Assembly (NCBI RefSeq): GCF_030646155.1
Contig: NZ_JAUTDN010000027.1
Coordinates: forward strand, 1-64,000
Reading direction: 5' to 3'
DNA: 64,000 nucleotides
DNA from: Conexibacter sp. CPCC 205762
GTDB lineage: Bacteria > Actinomycetota > Thermoleophilia > Solirubrobacterales > Solirubrobacteraceae
Shown here: positions 7,856 through 15,676 of the stretch, one piece after another
Layout of the letters: every line of letters begins with the position of its first letter
Numbering within the stretch: position 1 is the stretch's first letter
Notes under the pieces: generated by a model
Databases searched by the model: none
What the model was told of the DNA's origin: nothing
Seen by the model: the letters and a program-made list of their open reading frames with translations, nothing else
Position numbers and translations under genes: made by a program

Positions 7856-8841
7856 GCGACCACCGCCACGGGCCGCCAGTCGAGCACGTCGACGAGCTCG
7901 CCGTCGGCGCGTTCGGCCTCGACGCTGCAGCGCAGGTGGGCCAGCGCGCCGTCGCGCCGCTCGACCTCGACCGTCGTACGCAGCAGATCGCCTTCGAAGA
8001 CCGGCGCGAGGTGGTCGCAGCCGTGCCAGCCGGCGATCGTCACGAGGTCGGGCAGCAGCCGCGTCAGCTGCGCGGCGGCGACGGCGATCGTGTGGCCGCC
8101 GTAGACGAGCCGTCTGCCGGTCGCCGTGACGGTGCGGTCGTGGTGGGCGGTGGCGATGTTGAGCGTCAGCCGCGCCAGCTCGGGCGCGGAGGAGACGACG
8201 TCGCCGCCGTCGACCGTCCAGCGGTCGCCGGCCTGCAGCAGGCTCGGCTCGAACGCGCCGAGGTCCCAGCCGTCCCAGCTGGCCGCGAGCAGCTCGGCGT
8301 CGAGCTGCTCGGAGATCTCGTCCAGCGGCGCCGTGTGCTCGGTCGGCGCGGCGCCGGGACTGAGCGGCAGCATCGCGCAGCGGCGGAAGTCGAGCACGGG
8401 CCGGTCCTGCTGGTCGACGGTCAGGATCCGCAGCACGGCGAGGCCGGTCGGCGCCCGCTCGGGTCGCCGCGTCGTCTCGCGCAGCGCCTCGACGGTCGTC
8501 GTCGTGCGCAGCGTGTCTCCGATCCGCGGCGCGCGCTGCAGCACGAGCCCGCGGTAGAAGAGGTTGGCGATCACGCGCCGCGTCACGATCGTCGACTGGC
8601 CGATCGCGACGTTCCAGACGAGCGCGGGATGCGCGAGCGGGCCGGGCGCGCCGGTGACGCGCGCGGCGAGCTGCTCGTCGAGCGCCAGCCGCAGCCGGTC
8701 GCCGACGATCGCGCGGTGGACGGCGGCGTCGCCGTCGGTGAGCGTGAACGCCGGCGCGGCGCCGAAGCGGTCGCCGACCGCCAGCTCGTCGAACCACGGG
8801 CCGGCCGTCAGCCCGCGCGACTCAGGACGCGACACGCTCAC
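7852..8841 (-). CDS. MaoC-like double hot-dog hydratase
   Basis: A protein of about 329 aa. The N-terminal half resembles the FAS1/MaoC dehydratase N domain (WFDELAVGDRF and later VLQRAPRIGDTLRTTTTVEA). The C-terminal half has TAHHDRTVTATGRRLVYGGH, a hydratase motif with the likely catalytic His, as in mesaconyl-CoA and enoyl-CoA hydratases. The GTG at 8841 is preceded at good spacing by GGAG; an alternative GTG is at 8835 and the frame is open to 8880. The start lies inside the end of the FAD oxidoreductase gene, whose stop is at 8822. It likely hydrates an unsaturated acyl-CoA in this pathway. Confidence 0.82.
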   Translation of the reverse strand: MSVSRPESRGLTAGPWFDELAVGDRFGAAPAFTLTDGDAAVHRAIVGDRLRLALDEQLAARVTGAPGPLAHPALVWNVAIGQSTIVTRRVIANLFYRGLVLQRAPRIGDTLRTTTTVEALRETTRRPERAPTGLAVLRILTVDQQDRPVLDFRRCAMLPLSPGAAPTEHTAPLDEISEQLDAELLAASWDGWDLGAFEPSLLQAGDRWTVDGGDVVSSAPELARLTLNIATAHHDRTVTATGRRLVYGGHTIAVAAAQLTRLLPDLVTIAGWHGCDHLAPVFEGDLLRTTVEVERRDGALAHLRCSVEAERADGELVDVLDWRPVAVVA

Positions 8842-10117
8842 CGAGGATCTCCGCCACGACGTCACGGGCCGTCTCCGCACACGACTGGGTGCCGCCGCTG
8901 CCGTAGTCGCGCACGCCGTCGCCGACGTTCCAGAGGTTGTCGAGCGGCGTCTCGCGCGGCATCTCGTAGCCCGACAGCGCGCGCTGCGCCGGCCAGTCGC
9001 CCTGCATCGTGCGCGCGTCGATCACCTCGGCGTCGGCCATCCCGGGCAGCTCGGCGCGCAGCTCCTCCAGCGACAGCTCCAGCTCCCGGTCGGCGTCGAA
9101 CTCGCCGACGGCCGGGCGCGGCACCGCGTAGACGACCGTCAGGTGCTTGCCCTCCGGCGCCAGCTCGGGACAGGTCGCGGTCATGTTGCCGGCGTTGCAG
9201 ACGCGCTCGGTGTTGGAGAAGACGATCAGGCCGGGCGTGTCGAGCAGCGGCTCGTCGCTGGCGACGTGGATGATGAAGTTGGCCGTCGGCTTCGAGAGCC
9301 TGCGGATCGAGGCGACGTAGTCGGCGCCGAGCGCCTCCTCGCCGGCGAGCGCGATCGTCGCGTCGGGGCCGGCGTTGGAGATGACGGCGTCGCAGGCGAC
9401 CTCGACCAGCTCGTCCCCGCGGCGGATCGTCGCGCCGGTGACGCGCCCGTCGGCGCTGTGCAGTCGCACGACCTCGCTGTCGAGCCAGACCCGGCCGCCG
9501 TCGCGTTCGACGACGTCGGCGAGTGCTCTCGTCACGCCGATCGTGCCGTCGGGGTGGAAGCCGAACTTGCGGAAGGCGCCCTTCTCCATGAAGTACGTCA
9601 GGAACGCCTTCGCCGGGATCTCGTCGGCGTTGACGGCGAAGATCGCGGCGGCGAGGTTGCGGAAGAGGCGGTGGATCGTCTCGTTGGAGGTCGCTCTGCC
9701 GATCCACTGCTCCAGCGTCAGCTGCTCCTCTGGGTAGTCGCCGCGCTTGGCGCTGCCGAGCTGCGTGAGGACCTTCGCGCCCTTCTTGGTGATGCGGTCG
9801 AGCAGGAAGGCCCAGCCGCCCTTGGCCGGGTTGACGGTCTTGCCGCCGATGCGGAAGACGTTGGCCGGGTCGGGGAAGCGCAGCGCGAACTCCGCGCCGA
9901 CCGCCTCGAACGTCTCCTCCATCGCGCCGCCGTACTCGATCGCGACGGCGCCGGTGTTGATCGTGTAGCCGTCCTTCTGGAAGGAGGAGGCGCGGCCGCC
10001 GACGCGCTCGGCGCGCTCGACCAGCAGCGGTCTCTTGCCGGCGGCGGCGAGGCGCGCGGCGGCGCAGACGCCGCCCATGCCCGCGCCGATCACCAGTACG
10101 TTCGTGTGCTCAGACAT
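8822..10117 (-). CDS. FAD-dependent oxidoreductase, phytoene desaturase/amine oxidase-like
   Basis: A 431-aa flavoprotein. It begins with the FAD dinucleotide motif VLVIGAGMGGVCAAARLAAAG and RPLLVERAERVGGRASSF, the arrangement of CrtI and amine oxidases. A middle region includes AVISNAGPDATIAL, also typical of CrtI-like proteins. The last 40 residues hold NLWNVGDGVRDYGSGGTQ, the FAD-binding tail. No carotenoid genes are nearby, so it probably desaturates or oxidises a pathway intermediate. It is separated by 19 nt from the upstream crotonase, with a GAGAACG ribosome site before ATG 10117. Confidence 0.85.
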   Translation of the reverse strand: MSEHTNVLVIGAGMGGVCAAARLAAAGKRPLLVERAERVGGRASSFQKDGYTINTGAVAIEYGGAMEETFEAVGAEFALRFPDPANVFRIGGKTVNPAKGGWAFLLDRITKKGAKVLTQLGSAKRGDYPEEQLTLEQWIGRATSNETIHRLFRNLAAAIFAVNADEIPAKAFLTYFMEKGAFRKFGFHPDGTIGVTRALADVVERDGGRVWLDSEVVRLHSADGRVTGATIRRGDELVEVACDAVISNAGPDATIALAGEEALGADYVASIRRLSKPTANFIIHVASDEPLLDTPGLIVFSNTERVCNAGNMTATCPELAPEGKHLTVVYAVPRPAVGEFDADRELELSLEELRAELPGMADAEVIDARTMQGDWPAQRALSGYEMPRETPLDNLWNVGDGVRDYGSGGTQSCAETARDVVAEILGERVAS

Positions 10118-10136
10118 CGTTCTCCCGTCTCGTGCG

Positions 10137-10907
10137 TCAGCGTCCGCGCCAGACCGGCGGGCGCTTCTCGGTGAAGGCGCGGGCGCCCTCGCGGGCGTCC
10201 TCCGACGTGGCGATCGGCTCGACGATCTCGGCCTGGCGCTCCCAGAACTCGCCGTCGTCCCACGACCACTGCCGCTGCAGGATCCGCTTGGCGCCCGCGA
10301 CGGCCAGCGGCGCGTTGGCGCCGATCTGCTCGGCCAGCTCCAGCGCTTGCGTGAGCGCCTCGCCGGGCTCCGCGAGCCGGTTGATCGCGCCGACCTCGTG
10401 GGCGCGCTCGGCCGTGATCAGCCCGCCTGTCAGCGCCAGCTCCATCGCCAGCGCGGAGGGCAGCAGCCGCGGCAGGCGGCGCAGGCCGCCGCCGGCAGCG
10501 ACGAGGCCGCGCTTGGCCTCCGGGATGCCGAGCTTGGTCCCGCGCGCCGCGACGAGCAGGTCGCAGGCGAGCGCGATCTCCAGGCCGCCCGCGACGGCGA
10601 AGCCCTCCAGCGCCGCGATCAGCGGCTTCTCCGACGCTCGCCGCACGATGCCGGCGAAGCCGCGGTCGCCGACCCACGGCCGCTCGCCCGTCTCGGCGAA
10701 CCGCTTCAGGTCCATGCCGGCGCAGAAGCCTCTGCCGGCACCCGTCAGCACGCCGACGCGCAGCTCGGCGTCGGCGTCGAGCCGGTCGAGGCCGGCTGCG
10801 ATCGCCTCTGCCAGCGGCATGTCGATCGCGTTGCGCACCTCGGGCCGGTTGAGCGTCAGCACCAGCACCGGCCCGCGGCGCTCGATCAGCAGCGGTTCCG
10901 TGCTCAT
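10137..10907 (-). CDS. Enoyl-CoA hydratase/isomerase family protein (crotonase)
   Basis: A 256-aa crotonase-fold protein. It shows LTLNRPEVRNAIDM, GRGFCAGMDLKRFAETG (first oxyanion segment), ALEGFAVAGGLEIALACD (second) and a C-terminal EKRPPVWRGR. The ATG at 10907 overlaps the TGA of the thiolase gene (ATGA). The adjacency to thiolase suggests a beta-oxidation hydration or isomerisation step, but crotonase-fold enzymes also catalyse C-C cleavage. The upstream open frame to 11159 is a shadow of the thiolase gene. Confidence 0.9.
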   Translation of the reverse strand: MSTEPLLIERRGPVLVLTLNRPEVRNAIDMPLAEAIAAGLDRLDADAELRVGVLTGAGRGFCAGMDLKRFAETGERPWVGDRGFAGIVRRASEKPLIAALEGFAVAGGLEIALACDLLVAARGTKLGIPEAKRGLVAAGGGLRRLPRLLPSALAMELALTGGLITAERAHEVGAINRLAEPGEALTQALELAEQIGANAPLAVAGAKRILQRQWSWDDGEFWERQAEIVEPIATSEDAREGARAFTEKRPPVWRGR

Positions 10908-12100
10908 CCCTGCTGCGCACCGACGATCGAGATGAACGAGACGCAGGTGCCGGGGCGGCCGCCGAGGTTGTGCGTGAGGCCGAGTCTGGCGTCGGCGATC
11001 TGCCGCTCGCCGGCCTCGCCGCGGAACTGCAGCCAGCACTCGAACAGCATCCGCAGGCCGCTCGCACCGACCGGGTGGCCGAACGACTTCAGCCCGCCGT
11101 CGGGGTTCACCGGCAGCGCGCCGCCGAGGTCGAAGACGCCGTCGAGCTCGTCTCTCCACGCCTGGCCGCGCGCGGAGAAGCCCATGTCCTCCATCAGCAC
11201 CAGCTCGGTCGGCGTGAAGCAGTCGTGCACCTCCGCGAGCGAGATCTCGCGGCGCGGATCGCTGATGCCGGCCTGCGCGTAGGCGTCCTTGGCGGAGGCG
11301 ACGACCTCGTGGAAGGTCGTGTAGTCGTAGCCGGGGTCGATCGGGCCGCTGGCCGGGCCCGCGATCACCGACAGCGCCTTCACGAAGATCGGTCTGTCCG
11401 TGTATCTGTACGCGTCCTCGGCGCGCACGATCAGCGCGCAGGCGGCGCCGTCGGAGACGCCGGAGCAGTCCATCACGCCGAGGCGGCCCGCGACCTTGCC
11501 GGCGCCGGCGTCGATCTTCTCCTTCGGCACCTCCTTGCGGAACTGCGCGCGCTCGTTCTTGGCGCCGTTGACGTGGTTCTTCCAGGCGACGTGCGTCATC
11601 GCGTCCCGCATCGCCTGCGGGTCGACGCCGTACTTGCGGCAGTAGGCGGGGTCGAGCAGCGAGAAGGCGGCCGGCGCGGTCAGCGTCTCCTCGGGCGCGG
11701 TGCCGTCACCGGCGACGTTGGAGCGCACGAGGCCGGAGTAGCCGGTGTCCTTCAGCTTCTCGACGCCGACGGCCATGACGCGGTCGTAGGCGCCGGAGGC
11801 GACGGCGTAGCAGGCGTTGCGGAACGCCTCCGAGCCGGTCGCGCACATGTTCTCCACGCGCGTGACCGGCTTGTAGTCGATCCCGAGCGGCTTCGACAGC
11901 ACGGTGCCCGACTGGCCGGAGTTCATCGTCCCCAGCCAGTAGGCGTCGACGTCCTCCTTCGGCAGCGCGGGGGTCGCGGCGAAGCACTGCTGCACGGCGT
12001 CGACGAGCAGCTCGTCGGCGCCCTTGTCCCAGCGCTCGCCGAATCTCGTGCAGCCCATGCCGACGATCGCGACGCGATCCTTGATCCCGTTGCTCGCCAT
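10904..12100 (-). CDS. SCP2/lipid-transfer-type thiolase
   Basis: A 398-aa thiolase-fold enzyme. The nucleophilic Cys86 lies in RVENMCATGSEAFRNA, with the His motifs EVHDCFTPTEL and GHPVGASGLRM, and the glycine-rich end LTHNLGGRPGTC. This is the SCP2/Ltp-like branch rather than the FadA branch. Members either cleave 3-ketoacyl-CoA or, when partnered with DUF35 proteins, catalyse retro-aldol steps. It is directly downstream of a gene carrying a DUF35 domain, and the two overlap by one base at 12100 (TGATG), so a protein complex is likely. Confidence 0.9.
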   Translation of the reverse strand: MASNGIKDRVAIVGMGCTRFGERWDKGADELLVDAVQQCFAATPALPKEDVDAYWLGTMNSGQSGTVLSKPLGIDYKPVTRVENMCATGSEAFRNACYAVASGAYDRVMAVGVEKLKDTGYSGLVRSNVAGDGTAPEETLTAPAAFSLLDPAYCRKYGVDPQAMRDAMTHVAWKNHVNGAKNERAQFRKEVPKEKIDAGAGKVAGRLGVMDCSGVSDGAACALIVRAEDAYRYTDRPIFVKALSVIAGPASGPIDPGYDYTTFHEVVASAKDAYAQAGISDPRREISLAEVHDCFTPTELVLMEDMGFSARGQAWRDELDGVFDLGGALPVNPDGGLKSFGHPVGASGLRMLFECWLQFRGEAGERQIADARLGLTHNLGGRPGTCVSFISIVGAQQG

Positions 12101-13464
12101 CAGGCCACCGTTGCCTTCCAGAAGTAGTTGTGGACGCCGCCGCTCGTGTAGAGCCGGCGGAAGGCCAGCTCGACCGGCGTGCCGATCTCGACCTCGTCGG
12201 GCGAGGCGTCGGCGACCTCGAGCGTGTAGCGCCCGCCGCCGTCGAAGTCGACGACCGCGTCGATCACCGGCGGCGAAGGCGAGAAGGCGAGCCGATCGAC
12301 CGTGAACGTGGCGACCGTGCCGGGCTTGCGCGAGAGCGCCGCCCGCTCCATCCGGTCGACCGCCTGGCAGTTGACGCAGACCCGGCGCGGCGGCACGTGG
12401 ACCTGCCCGCAGGCCTCGCAGCGCGAGCCGACGAAGGCGAACTTCCAGCTCTCCGAGCGCAGCGACGGCGGCCCGGCGGGGCGGCCGGGCTCGGGCCGGC
12501 GCGGCGGCTCACGGTCGAGCAGGCCGCGCCAGGTCAGGTAGGTCGCGTAGCGCAGCTCGCGGCCGCCCTCGACCAGCTCGGCGACCGGCTTGGGGGCGCG
12601 GGCGCCCTCGATCCCCGGGCGGACCTCCAGCACGGTCGCGTCGCAGCCGTCGGCGGCGACGACCAGCAGGATCGTCTCGCCGGGGCGCGCACGGTCGAGC
12701 ACCGCGGCGAGACGGAGGCCGGGGTCGGCGGTGCCGGCGTAGCCGATCGCCGGCGCCTGCTCGGGGACGCGCCCGGCGTAGCGCTTCGACGCGGCCGCGG
12801 CGGCGCGCGCGTGCGGCGAGGAGACGATCACGTGGTCGGGCTGTGCGACGCCGGCCTGTTCGAGCGCGCGCGTGACGGCGTCGTGGATCAGCGGCGCGTA
12901 CGCCTCGGCACCGAAGCGCTCCTCCCATTGGCCGCTCGCCAGCTCGCCCGGCGCGCGCCAGCGGTCGAGGAACTCGGCGGTCGTCGAGGCCTCGGCGCGT
13001 ACGGTCGCGATCGGCTCGCCGTCGCCGAACAGGAAGGCCGCGGCGGCGTCGCCGCCGTCGCGCTCGTCGGCGGAGCCGGGCCGGCCGGTGCGCAGATCGC
13101 TGAGGACCGCCAGGCCGCCGCCGGCGGCAGCAGCACGCAGCGCGCCGACCGCGCCGCGGGCGGAGCCGGCGAGGTCGACCGCGAAGCCGTCGTGGCCGAG
13201 GTCGAGCGCGGCGTGGATCGCGGTCGCGTTGGTCTTGTCGAAGTAGGCGGGCGCGGTCGTGGCGAAGTGGATCGAGGGCACGCCGACGCCGTCGGCCAGC
13301 GCGGCGCGGGCCGCCTCGACGCCCATCGTGGTGCTGTCCTCGTCGTAGGACGCGACCGCGCGAGATCCCTTGCCGCCGCCGCTTCCGAGCGCCGCGGCGA
13401 GCTCCGCGCGCGCGAGGCGATGCCGGGGCACGTAGGCGGCGTAAGACAGCAGTGCGTGAGCCAT
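12100..13464 (-). CDS. HMG-CoA synthase-like domain fused to a zinc-ribbon/OB-fold (DUF35) domain
   Basis: A 454-aa fusion. Residues 1 to about 300 follow the HMG-CoA synthase/KAS III pattern (SIHFATTAPAYFDKTNA, then GGDAAAAFLFG). However, the position of the catalytic Cys, in VDLAGSARGAVGAL near residues 97-109, carries Ser/Ala and no Cys. The C-terminal part has the rubredoxin-like CEACGQVHVPPRRVCVNC followed by an OB-fold, the DUF35 arrangement that scaffolds thiolase complexes. The N-terminal domain may be a non-condensing partner or a structural scaffold for the neighbouring thiolase. It is the first gene of the minus-strand run and starts 37 nt from a divergent crotonase, with an operator-like palindrome between. 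Confidence 0.82.
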   Translation of the reverse strand: MAHALLSYAAYVPRHRLARAELAAALGSGGGKGSRAVASYDEDSTTMGVEAARAALADGVGVPSIHFATTAPAYFDKTNATAIHAALDLGHDGFAVDLAGSARGAVGALRAAAAGGGLAVLSDLRTGRPGSADERDGGDAAAAFLFGDGEPIATVRAEASTTAEFLDRWRAPGELASGQWEERFGAEAYAPLIHDAVTRALEQAGVAQPDHVIVSSPHARAAAAASKRYAGRVPEQAPAIGYAGTADPGLRLAAVLDRARPGETILLVVAADGCDATVLEVRPGIEGARAPKPVAELVEGGRELRYATYLTWRGLLDREPPRRPEPGRPAGPPSLRSESWKFAFVGSRCEACGQVHVPPRRVCVNCQAVDRMERAALSRKPGTVATFTVDRLAFSPSPPVIDAVVDFDGGGRYTLEVADASPDEVEIGTPVELAFRRLYTSGGVHNYFWKATVA

Positions 13465-13476
13465 GAGCGAGACCGT

Positions 13477-13498
13477 ACGCCGTGTCCGGACACTGCGT
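13477..13498. promoter_or_regulatory. Operator-like palindrome in the 13464/13502 divergent gap
   Basis: The core TGTCCGGACA at 13483-13492 is flanked by ACG on the left and CGT on the right, each with the same 3-nt spacing seen at the other copies. A longer left arm GACCGTACG also matches the copy at 20921. Only 37 nt separate the two start codons, so a bound protein would block both promoters. Confidence 0.55.
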
Positions 13499-13501
13499 AT
13501 C

Positions 13502-14311
13502 ATGCTGTCCGTGCATACCGTACAGCCGAGCAACATCCGCGTCCGCCGCGTCGGCGGCGTCGAGCAGATCGAGCTGCACCGGCCCGAGGCGCTGAACGCC
13601 TGGACCCCCGAGATGGGCCGCGAGCTGCTCGCCGCCCTGCGCGCCGCGAGCGCCGACGACGACGTCCGCGCGGTGCTGATCACGGGAGCCGGGCGCGCCT
13701 TCTGCGCCGGCGCCGACGTGAAGGTCCCGCGTGAGCTGGAGCCCGACGGATCGCCCGACCTGCACTCCCGCCTGGAGCAGATCTACAACCCGATCGTGCT
13801 GGAGCTGCGGCGCATGCCCAAGCCAGCCGTCGCCGCCGTCCACGGCGCCGCCGCCGGCCTCGGCTGCTCGCTGGCGCTCGCCTGCGACCTCGTCGTCGCC
13901 GCCGAGTCGGCGACCTTCCTGCTGGCCTTCGTCCACATCGCCGTGATGCCAGACGGCGGCGCCCTCCCCCACCTCGTCGCCCGCATCGGCCCCGCCCGCA
14001 CCGCGCAGCTGGCGATGCTCGGCGAGAAGCTGCCAGCCGCAACCGCGCGCGGGTGGGGCATCGTCAACGAGCTGGTCGCCGACGACGCCCTGCCCGCCGC
14101 CGGCGAAGCACTCGCCACGCGCCTCGCCGCGATGCCGACGACGGCGATCGCGTCGATGAAGGAGATCATCAACGCCTCGCTCGGCGCCGAGCTGGAGCCC
14201 CTGCTCGCGCGCGAGGCACAGGTCCAGCAGCGCCACGCCACGACCGCCGACTACGCCGAGGGCGTCGCCGCCTTCAGAGAGAAGCGGCGACCGCGGTTCG
14301 TCAGGGCGTGA
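13502..14311 (+). CDS. Enoyl-CoA hydratase/isomerase family protein (crotonase)
   Basis: A crotonase-fold protein of about 269 aa. Motifs include IELHRPEALNAWTPEM, GRAFCAGADVKVP (first oxyanion segment) and AAVHGAAAGLGCSLALACD (second), ending in REKRRPRFVRA. It is transcribed away from the big catabolic run, sharing a 37-nt gap with an operator-like palindrome. ATG 13502 lies just after that palindrome. The upstream ATG at 13463 would place the operator inside the gene and is rejected. No good ribosome site precedes 13502, so the message may be leaderless or start at the GTG at 13511. Downstream it abuts the accessory island. Confidence 0.88.
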   Translation: MLSVHTVQPSNIRVRRVGGVEQIELHRPEALNAWTPEMGRELLAALRAASADDDVRAVLITGAGRAFCAGADVKVPRELEPDGSPDLHSRLEQIYNPIVLELRRMPKPAVAAVHGAAAGLGCSLALACDLVVAAESATFLLAFVHIAVMPDGGALPHLVARIGPARTAQLAMLGEKLPAATARGWGIVNELVADDALPAAGEALATRLAAMPTTAIASMKEIINASLGAELEPLLAREAQVQQRHATTADYAEGVAAFREKRRPRFVRA

Positions 14312-14524
14312 GCGCGGCAAAAGGGCCGATCGCAAGACTCGCCAGGCAGAAGACCTGAGCCGCGAAGATCCCGGCGCAGCGGCGAACGACACGACCTCAC
14401 CTGCTCGCCTCCGAGGCGAATACTACAGCCGGTCTGGAACGAAAAAGCGGGCCGAATGAGCACCGACTCCAAGGACGCCTAGCTTTCCAGCAGTTCCAGC
14501 CAGTATCCCTGGTACGTTTTCGGT

Positions 14525-15664
14525 GTGTCAGCCACGAGAGTTTCCAATCCAGAGCTTCTGGAGCCCGGCGAGGCGGTCCTTGTCGATGTCCTTCGGATGA
14601 TTCTGCGGGATCGGGCAGACGAGGTACCTGCCCGCGTCCGCAAGCTCGTCACGACACAAGCGGGTCGACGCAGGGCGCGTCTCAGCGAGTCGGGACGTGC
14701 TGCGATCGCGTTGCTGTTCGCCGAAGAGGCCGCGCGACCAAGCAGAACGGAGGACCGACGAGCGTCCCCGCGGAGCGTTGTCACGCCCCCAGTCGCCGAG
14801 AGCAGCGAGGACGCGCCGGCCCCCGTGCTCGCGGCCGACGACCGTCGGGTCATCGACGACATCGTGCACGAGTACCGTCAGCGGGACCGGCTCATCGCAT
14901 CTGGTCTGCATCCAACGCGAACTCTCCTGCTCTCGGGCCCGCCCGGGGTTGGCAAGTCGATGACGATGCAGTCGCTCGCGGCGCGGGTCGGCCGGCCACT
15001 GATCCGGGTTGAGCCCACCGACGTCATCGGGAGCCTGCTGGGCGAAAGCGCGCGCAGCCTCAGTTCGCTCTTCGCAGAGGCTCGCCACCAGGGGGCCGTG
15101 CTCGGTCTCGACGAGATCGATGCGCTGGCCAAGCGTCGCGATGACGCCTACGACGTGGGCGAGTTCAAGCGCTTCGTCACGACACTCCTCGTGGAACTCG
15201 ACCGCTGGCCCGGGGACGCACCGCTGATCGCCGCAACGAACCACCTTGACCTCCTCGATCCAGCCCTTGAGCGCCGCTTCGAGGTCCACCTTCGGCTCGG
15301 CTTCCCGGACAAGCCAGCACGCGCAGCGATTCTTCAGCAGGTGTTCTCAGACCTGACGCTCGCACCGTCGCCCGAGACGGTCGCGGCGCTCGTCGCAGTT
15401 ACTACCGGAACCACGGGCGCCAGCCTGACCGCGCTCGTTCATCGTGCCGCGCGCCGGGCCGTACTCGACGACGAACCACTTGACCGCGCGCTGCTGCTCG
15501 CCGCCGCGCCGCGCGACACCCCGTCCGACCGCCGTGCTCGCGAACAGTTCGCTGCCGTCGCTCGTGACACAGCGGGCCTGTCCAGCCGGATAATCGGTGA
15601 GCTGCTGGGTTGCTCGCACACCGCCGCCCAACGTCTCGCCCAAGCTGGCGCTGCCGACGCGTAA
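14525..15664 (+). CDS. AAA+ ATPase of a three-gene ATPase/subtilase/nuclease island
   Basis: A protein of about 379 aa. After an N-terminal helical region (1-100) comes an AAA+ module. It has Walker A GPPGVGKS at 138-145, Walker B LGLDEIDA at 193-200, sensor 1 at ATNH (N239) and Arg-finger candidates in PALERRFE (R250/R251). The C-terminus (LSSRIIGELLGCSHTAAQRL) resembles a helix-turn-helix. It probably remodels or unfolds a protein and feeds or controls the protease encoded 12 nt downstream. The start is a GTG with a weak ribosome site, so it is uncertain by some codons. Codon use is less GC-biased than in the flanking catabolic genes, suggesting transfer. Confidence 0.88.
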   Translation: MSATRVSNPELLEPGEAVLVDVLRMILRDRADEVPARVRKLVTTQAGRRRARLSESGRAAIALLFAEEAARPSRTEDRRASPRSVVTPPVAESSEDAPAPVLAADDRRVIDDIVHEYRQRDRLIASGLHPTRTLLLSGPPGVGKSMTMQSLAARVGRPLIRVEPTDVIGSLLGESARSLSSLFAEARHQGAVLGLDEIDALAKRRDDAYDVGEFKRFVTTLLVELDRWPGDAPLIAATNHLDLLDPALERRFEVHLRLGFPDKPARAAILQQVFSDLTLAPSPETVAALVAVTTGTTGASLTALVHRAARRAVLDDEPLDRALLLAAAPRDTPSDRRAREQFAAVARDTAGLSSRIIGELLGCSHTAAQRLAQAGAADA

Positions 15665-15676
15665 CGGAGCAAATTC

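Noticed and set aside
14312-14524. Attachment site or RNA gene at the left end of the island
   Set aside because: I searched by eye for a tRNA-like fold and for a direct repeat with 19228-19349 and found neither.
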